From assembly GCF_001693735.1 (NCBI RefSeq), contig NZ_LWDV01000009.1, positions 70,629 through 134,628 of the forward strand: DNA of 64,000 bases. The letters are read 5' to 3'. This stretch comes from Orenia metallireducens. Lineage in GTDB: Bacteria; Bacillota; Halanaerobiia; Halobacteroidales; Halobacteroidaceae. The translations under genes and the position numbers were made by a program. Below the pieces are notes generated by a model. It saw only the letters and a program-made list of their open reading frames with translations, did no database searches and was not told the origin of the DNA. How positions within the stretch are numbered: the first letter of the stretch is position 1; every line of letters begins with the position of its first letter. Positions 46,602 to 56,633 of the stretch are shown here, in pieces.

Positions 46602-47501
46602 TTAAGAACTTACCATAGTACCACCATTAACATGGAGTACCTGACCTGATACATATTTTGAATCATCAGAAGCTAAATAGACATATGTAGGTGCTAATTC
46701 AAAGGGTTGACCTGCCCTCTTTATTGGAGTATTCAAGCCAAAATTTTCTACTTTTTCTGGAGGAAAGCTTGATGGGATAAAGGGTGTCCAGATTGGTCCA
46801 GGAGCTACAGCGTTTACTCGAATATCATTTTCAATTAAGGATAATGATAAAGAACGGGTAAATGTTACTATTGCCCCTTTTGTAACAGAATAATCAATTA
46901 AATTTTTATGGCCTTCATAGGCTGTAACTGATGTTGTATTTATGATTTTACTACCTTTTTTCAAATGTGGTAAAGTTGCTTTAGTCATATAAAAACAAGA
47001 AAAAATATTTGTACCAAAAACATCTTCTAATTGTCTATTAGTTATATCTAATATACTCTCTTGATAGACTTGGATAGCCGCATTATTAACAAGAATATCC
47101 ACTTTACCAAAAGTATCTATAGTTTTTTCTACAATTTTGTAAGAGAATCTAGGATTTTTAAGATCACCTTTAATGGTTAAACAGGTACTACCTATCTTTT
47201 CAACTATCTCTTTAGTTTTTTTTGCATCAATATCTTCATAAAGGTAAGCGATAACTATATCGGCTCCTTCTTTAGCAAAAGCAACTGCAACAGCTCGACC
47301 TATACCACTGTCTCCTCCTGTGATAATAGCTACTTTATTTAATAATTTATTGCTTCCTTGATAATCTGGATTATTAAAAATAGGTCTTGGCTCCATGATT
47401 TTTTCTATACCAGGGTGCTGCTTCTGGTGTTGAGGAGGAAAGGTAATTGGTCTTTTCTTACATCTTTGTTCAAAACCGAAATAGGGATATTTGGGATACA
47501 T
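46602..47501 (-). CDS. Short-chain dehydrogenase/reductase (YhdF/general stress type)
   Basis: 299 aa. Extended N-terminus (about 45 residues, QKQHPGIEKIMEPRP) typical of the YhdF/GSP39 group. Cofactor site TGGDSGIGRAVAVAFAKEG, NNAA motif, catalytic S-Y-K with YSVTKGA, and C-terminal PGPIWTPFIPSS. NAD(P)H-dependent oxidoreductase of unknown substrate. Single gene on the minus strand. Confidence 0.88.
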   Translation of the reverse strand: MYPKYPYFGFEQRCKKRPITFPPQHQKQHPGIEKIMEPRPIFNNPDYQGSNKLLNKVAIITGGDSGIGRAVAVAFAKEGADIVIAYLYEDIDAKKTKEIVEKIGSTCLTIKGDLKNPRFSYKIVEKTIDTFGKVDILVNNAAIQVYQESILDITNRQLEDVFGTNIFSCFYMTKATLPHLKKGSKIINTTSVTAYEGHKNLIDYSVTKGAIVTFTRSLSLSLIENDIRVNAVAPGPIWTPFIPSSFPPEKVENFGLNTPIKRAGQPFELAPTYVYLASDDSKYVSGQVLHVNGGTMVSS

Positions 47502-47775
47502 AAATAAGGCTCCTTTTATTGATTTTAGATTATTATATTCTTTGTATAAGTAAAAGGTTATTAATTCTCTATTTTATTAAGGGGATTAAATAGAGAATTT
47601 GTTGAATAATAAAGATTATATCTTTACATATATTGTTAGTAAGAGGAGTAAAATACTATCACAAGACTTTATTTGTTAAAGGGGTTAAGAATTTTATCTA
47701 GAAAAGTAAATAATTATGATAGATCCAATTTATAAATTTTGAATTAGTATATATAAATAATGAGGTGATAGAAGT

Positions 47776-48579
47776 ATGAAACCTACTCTTGGTGTAGCTT
47801 TAGGGGCTGGATCAGCAAGGGGACTAGCTCATTTAGGGGCTTTAAAGGCCTTTGAAGAAGAGGGGATAGAGATTGATTATTTAGGTGGTACTAGTATGGG
47901 GAGTGTAATTGGTGGCTTTTATGCTGCAGGATTGTCACTAAACAGACTAGAGCGATTAGCTATTCATTTAAAATGGGAGCATTTAACAGATATAACTGTA
48001 CCAAGAAAAGGGCTGATTGCTGGTAATAAGGTAAAGGAGTTCTTTGAATTATTGACTCATAGAAAGAATTTTGAGGATTTAAATCTTCCCTTTGTTGCAG
48101 TAGCAGCAGATATTGAGAAGGGGGAAGAGGTAGTAATTAAGGAAGGATTAGTAGCTGATGGTATTCGAGCCAGTATGTCTATTCCAGGAGTTTATGTGCC
48201 ATATGAGTTAGATGGTAGGGTCTTAGTAGATGGAGCTGTCTTAAATAGAGTTCCTGTAACTCCTGTAAGGGAGATGGGAGCTGATATTGTTGTAGGTGTA
48301 GAGGTTAGTTATAATGTAATTAATGGGACTAAGGTCAATAATATCTTTGATGTGATTATCAATTCTATTGATATTATGCAACAGGAGATTGCTGAGCATA
48401 AGAATACTGGTGCTGATATATTAATTATTCCTGAGGTTGGTCATATCCCTACAACTGGTTTAGATCAGGCAGAAGAATGTATCAAGTTAGGATATCAAGC
48501 TACTAAAGAGTCTATACCGAAAATTAAAAAGTTGATAGAGGAGTGGAGTTTAGATGAGGCGTCTCAACAGAGAAGATAG
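47776..48579 (+). CDS. Patatin-like phospholipase, RssA/YlbK type
   Basis: 267 aa. Oxyanion loop GAGSARGLAHLG, nucleophile GGTSMGSVIGGFYAAG and the DG dyad LVDGAVLNRVPV identify a bacterial patatin of the RssA/YlbK group, a serine lipid hydrolase at the membrane face. Ends inside the start of the next gene (26-nt overlap), so they are translationally coupled. Confidence 0.9.
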   Translation: MKPTLGVALGAGSARGLAHLGALKAFEEEGIEIDYLGGTSMGSVIGGFYAAGLSLNRLERLAIHLKWEHLTDITVPRKGLIAGNKVKEFFELLTHRKNFEDLNLPFVAVAADIEKGEEVVIKEGLVADGIRASMSIPGVYVPYELDGRVLVDGAVLNRVPVTPVREMGADIVVGVEVSYNVINGTKVNNIFDVIINSIDIMQQEIAEHKNTGADILIIPEVGHIPTTGLDQAEECIKLGYQATKESIPKIKKLIEEWSLDEASQQRR

Positions 48580-49561
48580 ACATTTACTTCTAGGAATAAT
48601 CTGCGTATTAATAGTAGGATTTTTAGTTTTTTGGCCTACTGATTATTATAGAATTTCACCTGGAATTGCTAAAACCTTAGAGCCAATGGTAGAAGTGAAA
48701 GCTGAGTCTTATCCTATAAAGGGGGAGGTAATGCTAACAGCTGTTTCAATGAGAGAGGCTAGATTATTCGATTATTTATATATTAAATTATTCAAGCCCC
48801 AATTGATTGAATTAAGACCTAAACCTGAAGGCGTAAATATGAAAGAATATGCTGAGGTTATGCTAGAGATGATGAAAGAGAGTCAACTTAAGGCTAAAGC
48901 AGTAGCTTTAAAGGAAGCAGGTTATGATCCTAAGATAACTGGGGAGGGGGTCAAAATTGTTAAGGTACTAGAAGAAGGAGATGCCTATGGAAAGTTACAA
49001 GAGGGTGATATCATAGTTGCAGTTGATGGTGACCCCGTTCATTTGATGACTGAGACTGTAGATAAGATTCAAAATAGAGAGATGGGGCAAGGAGTTAAGG
49101 TTACCGTTAAAAGGGGCGATGAGAAGAAAGATTATAATTTAAGAACACTTCCTTTACAAGAAAATTCAGATAACCCTTCGATTGGTGTCCTAATCACACC
49201 TTATAATAGAAAGTATACTCTCCCTATCGATATAGAGATTAATGCAGGAAAGATTGGGGGACCTTCAGCAGGAGGGATGTTTACTTTAGAGATCTATAAT
49301 CGCTTGGTACCAGAGGATATTACCCATGGGTTGAAGATTGCAGGGACAGGAACGATAGATTTAGATGGCCGTATCGGCAAGATTGATGGTATTCAACAGA
49401 AGATAGCAGCAGCTCAGAAAGAAGGGGCTAAGGTATTTTTTGTCCCTAAGGGTAATGCTAAGAAGGCTCAAAAGATGAAGGTATCAGGGATAAAGCTTGT
49501 AGTAGTAGAGAATATAAAAGAGATAATTGAATATCTTAAAGAAGAAAAATTTAAATCATGA
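48554..49561 (+). CDS. SepM/YlbL-family PDZ and Lon-type serine protease
   Basis: 335 aa. One N-terminal membrane anchor (LLLGIICVLIVGFLVFW), a PDZ domain (about 130-205, EEGDAYGKLQEGDIIVAVDG) and a Lon-type catalytic domain with GGPSAGGMFTLEIY (serine) and the downstream lysine in GRIGKIDGIQQK. Anchored protease processing exported substrates. The gene order with patatin and ylbM matches the Bacillus ylbK-ylbL-ylbM block. Confidence 0.92.
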   Translation: MRRLNREDRHLLLGIICVLIVGFLVFWPTDYYRISPGIAKTLEPMVEVKAESYPIKGEVMLTAVSMREARLFDYLYIKLFKPQLIELRPKPEGVNMKEYAEVMLEMMKESQLKAKAVALKEAGYDPKITGEGVKIVKVLEEGDAYGKLQEGDIIVAVDGDPVHLMTETVDKIQNREMGQGVKVTVKRGDEKKDYNLRTLPLQENSDNPSIGVLITPYNRKYTLPIDIEINAGKIGGPSAGGMFTLEIYNRLVPEDITHGLKIAGTGTIDLDGRIGKIDGIQQKIAAAQKEGAKVFFVPKGNAKKAQKMKVSGIKLVVVENIKEIIEYLKEEKFKS

Positions 49562-49610
49562 AATGAAATTATTTAACTCTACTATATAGGTTATATTTAG
49601 AATATTGAAT

Positions 49611-49655
49611 AAAAAATAAGCAGTGAGAAGGTATAATTATCATTGCTTATTTTTT
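49611..49655. terminator. Bidirectional terminator between ylbL-like and exonuclease genes
   Basis: AAAAAATAAGCAGTGA pairs with TCATTGCTTATTTTTT across a 15-nt loop; reaches into the last codon of the convergent gene. Confidence 0.75.
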
Positions 49656-50472
49656 ATAGTTTTAATAACTCAATTAAAACCTTAGCATTAGCCCTAGCAT
49701 CATCGATTGCTCGATGATGATTATCTATAGAGATTGAGAAATAATCTGCTATTGTCTTTAATTTATGATTTTCTAAATTGGGTAACTTTTCCCTTGATAG
49801 ATATAAGGTATCTACTATTTGATCAATTTTACTCTTATAGTCAGGGCGATTGAACTTAAATTTATCTACAGCAGCATCTAGGAAGGGGATATCAAAGGCC
49901 TTAATATTATGTCCAGATAATAGACTCCCTTCTTCTATGAAATCCACAAATCTAGGTAATACTTCATAAATTGATTCTTTATCCTTTATCATTTCTGTAG
50001 TAATACCTGTAATTTTGCTTATCTTTTTTGGGACTTTCATAGCAGGATTTACTAGTGAATGGAATTCATCACAGATTTCAAAGGTATTATTTTTATTGTC
50101 TATGTTGAGTTTAACTGCAGCGATCTCAATGATTCTGCCCCAACTACAAGGTTTTAAACCTGTAGTCTCCAAATCAAAAACTATATAAGTTTTGCTATTA
50201 TCTTCTTTTAGGAGGAGTATAATCTCCTTTGCTATTTCTTTTTCGATTTTACTACTTTCGATTTTTCCTTCTAAGATTGCTGTCAAGTAATTCTTACTTC
50301 TTTTGGTTAATTCATCTTGGTTAAAGTACTTATGCCATACCTCAAAAGTATGATATAAGAATCTATATATTTTAAGTTTTTCATGATAATATTCATTATC
50401 TTTAGTAGAAACTTCTCTATTATCTTTCAGATTTTCAGCTAATTTTATAATTGCATCTTTAATATCTTGCAT
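49654..50472 (-). CDS. DnaQ-like 3'-5' exonuclease
   Basis: 272 aa from the ATG at 50472, chosen because GGGAGG lies 9 nt upstream of it and an earlier in-frame ATG (50499) would overlap that site. DEDDh motifs: YIVFDLETTGLKP, HNIKAFDIPFLDAA and HRAIDDARANAKVL. N-terminal 100 residues are a charged helical extension without recognised domain. Could act in repair or RNA/DNA turnover. Confidence 0.85.
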   Translation of the reverse strand: MQDIKDAIIKLAENLKDNREVSTKDNEYYHEKLKIYRFLYHTFEVWHKYFNQDELTKRSKNYLTAILEGKIESSKIEKEIAKEIILLLKEDNSKTYIVFDLETTGLKPCSWGRIIEIAAVKLNIDNKNNTFEICDEFHSLVNPAMKVPKKISKITGITTEMIKDKESIYEVLPRFVDFIEEGSLLSGHNIKAFDIPFLDAAVDKFKFNRPDYKSKIDQIVDTLYLSREKLPNLENHKLKTIADYFSISIDNHHRAIDDARANAKVLIELLKL

Positions 50473-50518
50473 TATTTTGTTCCTCCCATGGTTCTTCAAT
50501 TATTAAGGATTGACTTAA

Positions 50519-51808
50519 TTATTTTATAATTATAGGGTGTTTACGAAAATCTATATTCCCTCTTCTGAGATTATGGTTAGGGTAAGCCAAAGAATAGATA
50601 TTATTTGCTTTAATATCAAGACTTAACATTTCTTGTAAAAGGCTATTTGTTTTTTGGCTACTCCTATAATGATTTGCTACTTTTGTTATAAGAGGAAGGG
50701 TAGAATTCTCCTTTATTAATTTTAATAACTCTCTTCCTTTATGATTAAAACCTAATACTCTTAGATATTGAGGTCCTCCCCCTCTATCGAATCTATCTAG
50801 AGTTGTTTGGTCTAAATTTAATAGAATTTGGGTTAAGATTCTCTGAATTCTAGTTTGAGTGAAACATTTTGTGTTAATTAGATTTATCAATTCTTTTAAA
50901 GAACTTGACTCTATACTAGCGTCTTTAATTCTATTCTCTAACCCTCCTATAATATCCTCGAAATTCTTCAAATCATGATGGGTTATTCTTCTTAATAAAG
51001 TTAAGATAGAATTAGAGAAGTTCTCATAGAAAATTGGTCCTTTTTGTTGATTGAATTCATTCTCTAATACTGCACAGCTTTTATCTGGGAGTACTTGTTT
51101 TAGTTTTTCATCGATTAACTTTTTGTTTTGATTATAGTTTTCTTGTAAATTCTTCCTAATTGCTGAGGCACTTGCTAACTTTCTAATCTCTTGGGAATGA
51201 TATCCTTCACCTTCTCTTTTAATAGTTAAAGGGGTAATGGAACTTTCCGATTGGATTAGTGCTTTAATATACTCAATTCCTAAAATATTATTAGGGTTAT
51301 TTAATATTTGAATATATTTTTCAGATGATTTTTTAAATTCATCCTGATTAGCTTTAATATACTCTACCAAGGCTTGACTTCTAGCTTGGGGATAAGAGAG
51401 CCCTGTTGAAAGGCTAGCCTTAATTTTCTTACTGACTTCTGTAGGTTCATTAGCTATGATTTTAGCAATCTGCTTTAAAGGTTCAATCTCACCCAATTCA
51501 CTACCAAAGCAGATAAAGTCTACAATTTTAGTTGCTTCAAGTAACCTAATTGCACCAAATGCAAAATATTCAGCACTTCTAACAGAGTAGGAAACTGGAA
51601 GTTGAATCACTAAATCTACCCCAGAATTCAGTGCCACCTCTGTTCGAGCCCATTGGTTGACTATAGCGGGTTCTCCACGTTGTAAGAAAGCTCCACTCAT
51701 AATGCAGATACAAGCATCTGCTTGGCTTGCTTCTAAAGATTTCTCTATATGTAATCGGTGCCCTTGATGAAAAGGGTTATATTCTGTGATAATTCCAAGA
51801 ACTTTCAT
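50519..51808 (-). CDS. tmcAL: tRNA(Met) cytidine acetate ligase TmcAL (YlbM)
   Basis: 429 aa. N-terminal nucleotidyltransferase-like fold with GIITEYNPFHQGHRLHI, MSGAFLQRGEPAIVNQW and the internal SASAIRKNL; typical YlbM length. It acetylates C34 of elongator tRNA-Met using acetate and ATP, fitting a cell with pta-ackA acetate metabolism next door. AGGAGGAAAAT precedes the start. Confidence 0.93.
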   Translation of the reverse strand: MKVLGIITEYNPFHQGHRLHIEKSLEASQADACICIMSGAFLQRGEPAIVNQWARTEVALNSGVDLVIQLPVSYSVRSAEYFAFGAIRLLEATKIVDFICFGSELGEIEPLKQIAKIIANEPTEVSKKIKASLSTGLSYPQARSQALVEYIKANQDEFKKSSEKYIQILNNPNNILGIEYIKALIQSESSITPLTIKREGEGYHSQEIRKLASASAIRKNLQENYNQNKKLIDEKLKQVLPDKSCAVLENEFNQQKGPIFYENFSNSILTLLRRITHHDLKNFEDIIGGLENRIKDASIESSSLKELINLINTKCFTQTRIQRILTQILLNLDQTTLDRFDRGGGPQYLRVLGFNHKGRELLKLIKENSTLPLITKVANHYRSSQKTNSLLQEMLSLDIKANNIYSLAYPNHNLRRGNIDFRKHPIIIK

Positions 51809-51871
51809 TAATTTTCCTCCTAATTTTTATCGTATAGGTTTTATTTAATCTATAATTTATATTCCGGTTAT

Positions 51872-51935
51872 TAGTAATAAATGATAATAGGTAATGGTTA
51901 GAAATTTTTCGTTACGGGTCATTTGTCATTTGCTA
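51872..51935. repeat. Dispersed hairpin repeat in the 600-nt gap before pta
   Basis: Left arm 51872-51897 and right arm 51910-51935 (CGTTACGGGTCATTTGTCAT) pair imperfectly and resemble the repeat at 27811. The rest of 51809-52415 is A/T-rich with no gene; the pta promoter is presumably there but no site is clear enough to call. Confidence 0.45.
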
Positions 51936-52415
51936 CTATACTATTATAGAGATATTAAAGTCAAATATCAATTTACTAGTATAAATTTAACCTCTTTATA
52001 AGAAAATAATTTTAGAAATTTTCGTTTATTATATAGTGGGAAAAAGAATTTAAATTTATTTTTAATATAAAACGCTACTAGTTCTTATCAAATGGGAAAA
52101 GATACAAAATATTTAATTCACAGATATTATTCTAAGACTATTTTCTTAAAATATCTTTAAATATGTAAGGCTAACCATTTATTATAGCTTATAAACCTGA
52201 GAATTACTATAGTTATTAATGTGAAATTTTTAATCAGTATATATTGATTAATTGTCAGATAATTAGAAACATTATGATTAAATTGACTTTTGTCATTATT
52301 TAAACTATAAATATTTTATCAAAAAAACAAGGAATTTGCATAGTATATATAGTAATTATAAAGATGAATAAGAAGAATTAATAACATTACAATTTAGTGC
52401 TAAGGGGGATAAAAT

Positions 52416-53414
52416 ATGAGTTTTATAGGAATGATTCATGATAAGGCAAAAAGTGATAGAAAAAAGATTGTTCTGCCAGAAGGAACTGAACCAAGAATGA
52501 TTAAAGCTGTTCCTATTATTTTAGAAAAAGAGATTGCTGATATTATATTATTGGGTGATGAACAAGAGATTAAAGATGTAGCTTTAGAGCATGGTGTAGA
52601 TTTAATAGGGGCTGAAATCATTAATCCACTAGAATCAGATAAGTTAAGTGATTATGCTAATACTTATTATGAGTTAAGAAAGCATAAAGGTGTTACTTTA
52701 GAAGATGCTCAAGAGCAGATCAAAGACCCTTTGTACTATGGAGCAATGATGGTTAAAAAAGGAGATGCTGATGGTAAGGTAGCAGGTGCTGCCAACTCTA
52801 CTGGAAATGTATTACGTGCAGCTATTAAGATAGTGGGTACTGCTGAGGGGATTTCTGTTATCTCAGGAGCATTTATTATGATTGTACAAGATAAAGATTT
52901 TGGTACAGATGGATTGATGGTATTTGGAGATTGTGCTGTAAATCCAGCTCCAAATGCAAATCAATTGGCTGAAATTGCTATCTCTTCTGCAAAGACAGCT
53001 AAGGATTTAGCTGGTATTGATCCAAAAGTAGCTATGTTATCCTTCTCTACAAATGGCAGTGCTAAGCATGAGCTTGTAGATAAAGTACAACAGGCTACTA
53101 AAATAGCCCAAGAAGCTCAACCAGAGTTAGAGATAGATGGAGAGATGCAATCAGATGCAGCAATTGTACCTGTGGTTGCTCAGAAGAAGTATCCTAATAG
53201 TGAAATTGCAGGAAATGCTAATGTATTAATCTTCCCGGATTTAGAGGCAGGAAACATCTGTTATAAATTGGTTCAGAGGTTAGCACATGCAGAGGCTATT
53301 GGACCTATCCTACAGGGTGTAGCAAAGCCAGTTAATGATTTATCCCGTGGATGTAATGTTCAAGATATTGTAAATGTAGTAGCAATTACTGCAGTACAAG
53401 CTCAGAATTGCTAA
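52416..53414 (+). CDS. pta: Phosphate acetyltransferase
   Basis: 332 aa, AAGGGGGA before ATG 52416. Single PTA domain of the short (non-DRTGG) type: LPEGTEPRMIKA, GAANSTGNVLRAAI, MLSFSTNGSAKHELVDKV and LIFPDLEAGNICYKL. Converts acetyl-CoA and phosphate to acetyl phosphate. Paired with ackA 71 nt downstream for ATP-yielding acetate production. Confidence 0.96.
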   Translation: MSFIGMIHDKAKSDRKKIVLPEGTEPRMIKAVPIILEKEIADIILLGDEQEIKDVALEHGVDLIGAEIINPLESDKLSDYANTYYELRKHKGVTLEDAQEQIKDPLYYGAMMVKKGDADGKVAGAANSTGNVLRAAIKIVGTAEGISVISGAFIMIVQDKDFGTDGLMVFGDCAVNPAPNANQLAEIAISSAKTAKDLAGIDPKVAMLSFSTNGSAKHELVDKVQQATKIAQEAQPELEIDGEMQSDAAIVPVVAQKKYPNSEIAGNANVLIFPDLEAGNICYKLVQRLAHAEAIGPILQGVAKPVNDLSRGCNVQDIVNVVAITAVQAQNC

Positions 53415-53485
53415 GTTTAATTAGTGGTATAAATGGTACATAGTTTAATGATTAGTAAGTAAATAGAATTAAGGAGGAAACAAAC

Positions 53486-54679
53486 ATGAAAATTTTAGTA
53501 ATCAATAGTGGTAGTTCATCAATTAAGTATCAATTAATTAATATGGAAGACGAGAGTGTTTTAGCCAAAGGCTTAGTTGAAAGAATCGGAATTGAAGGTT
53601 CCCGCTTAGAGCAAGAGAATGGTGATGGAAATGAATTTGAAGTAGTACAAGATATTCCTGACCATTCTGTGGGAATGGAGCTAGTAATTGACTCTTTAAC
53701 TGGAGATAAAGGTGTTATTTCTAGTGTAGATGAAATTCAAGCTGTAGGTCATAGGGTTGTACAAGGTGGAGATACTTTTGATAAGTCAGTAGTTGTGAAT
53801 GATCAAGTTAAGAAAGATATTGATAGATGGGCTTCATTGGCACCATTACATAACCCAGCTAACCTGATGGGGATTGAAGTGTGTGAAAAACTAATGCCTC
53901 ATGCAAAGCAGGTAGCAGTATTTGATTCTGCATTCCATCAAAGTATGCCAGAAGAAGTATATATGTATGCTTTGCCATATGAATTATATGAAAAACACTC
54001 TATTAGACGTTATGGAGCTCATGGTACTTCTCATAAATTTGTAGCAGCTCAAGTAGCAAAAGAGATGGGTAAAGATATTGAAGATTTAAAGATTATTACT
54101 TGCCATTTAGGTAATGGAGCAAGTGTAACTGCTGTTAAGAATGGTAAATCATATGATACAAGTATGGGACTTACCCCATTAGAAGGGTTAGTAATGGGAA
54201 CTCGTTGTGGAGATATCGATCCTGCTATTATACCTTTTGTAATGGAGAAAGAAGGACTATCTCCACAAGAAATGGATCATCTAATGAATAAAGAGAGTGG
54301 TTTATTAGGAGTTTCTGGTGTCAGCAGTGATATGAGAGATATAGAAGAAGGTGCTGAGAATGGAAATAATAGAGCTAAATTAGCATATGATATATTCATT
54401 TATAGAGTTAAGAAGTATATTGGTTCTTATGCTGCCGTTATGAATGGTGTTGATGCAATTGTCTTTACAGCAGGAATTGGTGAGAATGCTATTGAATTAA
54501 GAGAAAAAATCTGTGCTGATTTAGATTACCTAGGAATCAAGTTAGATGCTGAAAAGAATAATGTTAGAGGAAAGGCAACTGAAATCAATGCCGATGATTC
54601 TAAAGTGAAGATATTTATTATCCCAACTAATGAAGAATTGGTTATTGCTCGTGATACAAAGGAATTAGTGGGTAATTAA
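53486..54679 (+). CDS. ackA: Acetate kinase
   Basis: 397 aa behind AAGGAGG. LVINSGSSSIKYQL start, RRYGAHGTSHKFVA, CHLGNGASVTAVKNGKS and VFTAGIGENA are the acetokinase signatures. Makes acetate and ATP from acetyl phosphate. Co-directional with pta, likely one transcript. Confidence 0.97.
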   Translation: MKILVINSGSSSIKYQLINMEDESVLAKGLVERIGIEGSRLEQENGDGNEFEVVQDIPDHSVGMELVIDSLTGDKGVISSVDEIQAVGHRVVQGGDTFDKSVVVNDQVKKDIDRWASLAPLHNPANLMGIEVCEKLMPHAKQVAVFDSAFHQSMPEEVYMYALPYELYEKHSIRRYGAHGTSHKFVAAQVAKEMGKDIEDLKIITCHLGNGASVTAVKNGKSYDTSMGLTPLEGLVMGTRCGDIDPAIIPFVMEKEGLSPQEMDHLMNKESGLLGVSGVSSDMRDIEEGAENGNNRAKLAYDIFIYRVKKYIGSYAAVMNGVDAIVFTAGIGENAIELREKICADLDYLGIKLDAEKNNVRGKATEINADDSKVKIFIIPTNEELVIARDTKELVGN

Positions 54680-54690
54680 AACAAAAATTC

Positions 54691-54720
54691 TTGACAACAA
54701 GGCAAGAGCTATATTATAAT
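54691..54720 (+). promoter_or_regulatory. Promoter of yceD-rpmF
   Basis: TTGACA (54691-54696), 18 nt, TATAAT (54715-54720), 30 nt before the yceD start. Confidence 0.75.
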
Positions 54721-54749
54721 GAATAATGTTGTCCTAGAGGTGATTATAT

Positions 54750-55232
54750 ATGAATATAAGAGTAAATGTTGAAAGTATTAAAGAAAATCTAGGGACTAAT
54801 TTAAAGCAAGAATTTGATATTTTTTTAGAAGATATGCTTATACAGGGTAGAGAGGTATCTTTTGAAAACCCAGCTAAACTTGATATAACTATAATCAATT
54901 CCAATAAGGAATATATAGTTATGGGTCATGTGAAGTTAAGAGCCGTCTTGCCTTGTAGTCGATGTTTAGAGGAGTTCTTTATGCCTTTAGAGTTTGACTT
55001 TAATTTTGAATTGTCTAAAGAAGAGATAGTAGATGATGAAATTAATGTCGGAGAAGGTTTGCTTAAAGAGCTAAGATTAGCTTTTCCTATGCAGGCTGTC
55101 TGTAATGAAGAGTGTAAAGGATTATGTCCAAGTTGTGGTAACAATTTAAATCGAGAAGATTGTGATTGTTTTATGCATAAGGTTGATCCAAGACTAGCTA
55201 AATTACAGAAGTTATTAAAGGAAGATAAGTAA
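54750..55232 (+). CDS. yceD: YceD/DUF177 family protein
   Basis: 160 aa. Central PCSRCLEEF and C-terminal CNEECKGLCPSCGNNLN cysteines are conserved in this family, which accompanies rpmF in most bacteria and is linked to 23S rRNA/ribosome assembly. Starts ATG 54750 behind AGAGGTGAT. Followed 60 nt later by rpmF. Confidence 0.93.
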   Translation: MNIRVNVESIKENLGTNLKQEFDIFLEDMLIQGREVSFENPAKLDITIINSNKEYIVMGHVKLRAVLPCSRCLEEFFMPLEFDFNFELSKEEIVDDEINVGEGLLKELRLAFPMQAVCNEECKGLCPSCGNNLNREDCDCFMHKVDPRLAKLQKLLKEDK

Positions 55233-55292
55233 TTGGGTAGTTATAGAATTTCTATATAACATATGATGTACTAATGTAAGGAGGTGTTTGTA

Positions 55293-55460
55293 GTGGCAGT
55301 ACCTAAGCGAAGAACCTCAAAAACTCGTAAGAGAAAAAGAAGAACGCACTGGAAGTTGAATGCTCCAAACATTGTGGAATGTCCACAATGCCATGAGCCA
55401 AAATTATCTCACCGTGTATGTCCTGATTGTGGATACTACGATGGAAGAAAAGTGAAATAA
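55293..55460 (+). CDS. rpmF: 50S ribosomal protein L32
   Basis: 55 aa from GTG 55293 behind AAGGAGGTG. Begins [20 protein letters not shown] and carries zinc-binding CPQC and CPDCG pairs. Canonical L32 length and position between yceD and the fatty-acid operon. Confidence 0.97.
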   Translation: MAVPKRRTSKTRKRKRRTHWKLNAPNIVECPQCHEPKLSHRVCPDCGYYDGRKVK

Positions 55461-55471
55461 TTATCATAGAT

Positions 55472-55508
55472 AAGAGCAAAGTGGAATTTTTCCACTTTGC
55501 TCTTTTTG
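55472..55508 (+). terminator. Terminator after rpmF
   Basis: AAGAGCAAAGTGGA pairs with TCCACTTTGCTCTT, followed by TTTG. Separates the rpmF and fap/fab transcripts. 55509-56005 holds no supportable gene. Confidence 0.88.
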
Positions 55509-56005
55509 TTTTTATAAGTATAATAGATTTTAATATTTTTTATATAATTAAAATATTATGGATATTATATTTACATAAAGCGGAGATTTCACAAATCTTA
55601 GTTAATTATAGATTTTAGTATTGGATTAATATATGAATAAGTTTAAAGTAGAACTTCATTGGTATGTTGCAATAATTTTCATAAAGAAGATATAAATCAA
55701 AACCTTTTTTGACGCAGACTAAAATCTGACTAAAATCCGATTTAAAAACTTAATTTATTTAATTTTTTAATCTGTATTTATCTGCATAAACCTGGGTCTA
55801 AATCTTCTTTTGGTATTGATTTTAATATGAAGAACTTTAATTCAATCTATATAGTTAAGTTAATTACGGTGGATAAAGATACTATATCTAGTAGATTTGT
55901 TGTTCTTTTAATACAAAATATAGAATTTAGTAAAAAAGATAAAAAGTATCTAAATAAAATCTTGCAATGGCAGAAAAATTTATATATAATAACTATAGAA
56001 ATTAA

Positions 56006-56022
56006 TTAGTATCAGGTCCTAA
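56006..56022 (+). promoter_or_regulatory. FapR operator candidate
   Basis: TTAGTATCAGGTCCTAA resembles the FapR site TTAGTACCTAGTCTTAA (about 13 of 17). It lies right before the fapR ribosome site and 16 nt after a TATAAT at 55985, the position of the autoregulatory site in Bacillus. Malonyl-CoA relieves FapR binding (family knowledge). Confidence 0.6.
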
Positions 56023-56050
56023 AAGGAGCTTTTAATAGGTGGTAAAAAAT

Positions 56051-56629
56051 ATGAGAAGATTGACTAAAGCTGAACGTCAAGAGAATTTAAAGGAACGATT
56101 AGATGAAGACCCTTTTTTAATTGATCGGGAATTGGCAGAATTATTTAATGTCAGTATTCAAACTATACGTTTAGATAGATTGGAATTGGGTATACCTGAA
56201 GTCAGAGAGCGAATTAAATCTGTTGCTAGACAGGCAAGTTCTAAAGTTAAATCGGTACAGAGTGAGGAGATTATTGGAGAATTGATTGATATTCAACTTA
56301 ATGATAGTGGTATCTCTATCTTAGAGAGTACTGAAGAGTTAGTATTAGAAAAGAGTAAGATAGTGCGTGGACATCATATCTTTGCTCAAGCTAATTCTTT
56401 AGCTGTAGCGATCATTGATGCTGATGTTGCTTTGACTGGTTCAGCAGAAGTTAGATATAATCGACCGGTCTATGTTGGTGAAAGATTAGTAGCAAAGGCC
56501 AAGGTAGAGAAGATAAAAGGGAATAGATTTTACGTAAAGGTAGAAACTAAGATTAACGGGGAAAGTGTTTTTAATGGAGAGTTCATCATATTCTCTATTG
56601 AAGATGACCTGATGAATAAGGAGGGTTGA
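56051..56629 (+). CDS. fapR: Fatty-acid biosynthesis repressor FapR
   Basis: 192 aa from ATG 56051 (AGGTGG upstream; the start MRRLTKAERQENL aligns with other FapR proteins, whereas GTG 56039 would add four residues). N-terminal helix-turn-helix (DRELAELFNVSIQTIRLDRL, then ELGIPEVRERI), C-terminal hot-dog domain that binds malonyl-CoA (GHHIFAQANSLAVAI). Heads the plsX-fab operon. Confidence 0.95.
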   Translation: MRRLTKAERQENLKERLDEDPFLIDRELAELFNVSIQTIRLDRLELGIPEVRERIKSVARQASSKVKSVQSEEIIGELIDIQLNDSGISILESTEELVLEKSKIVRGHHIFAQANSLAVAIIDADVALTGSAEVRYNRPVYVGERLVAKAKVEKIKGNRFYVKVETKINGESVFNGEFIIFSIEDDLMNKEG

Positions 56630-56633
56630 TCCG

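Noticed and set aside
55827-56009. 60-codon open frame upstream of fapR
   Set aside because: No ribosome site, A/T-driven composition, and overlaps the presumed fapR promoter.
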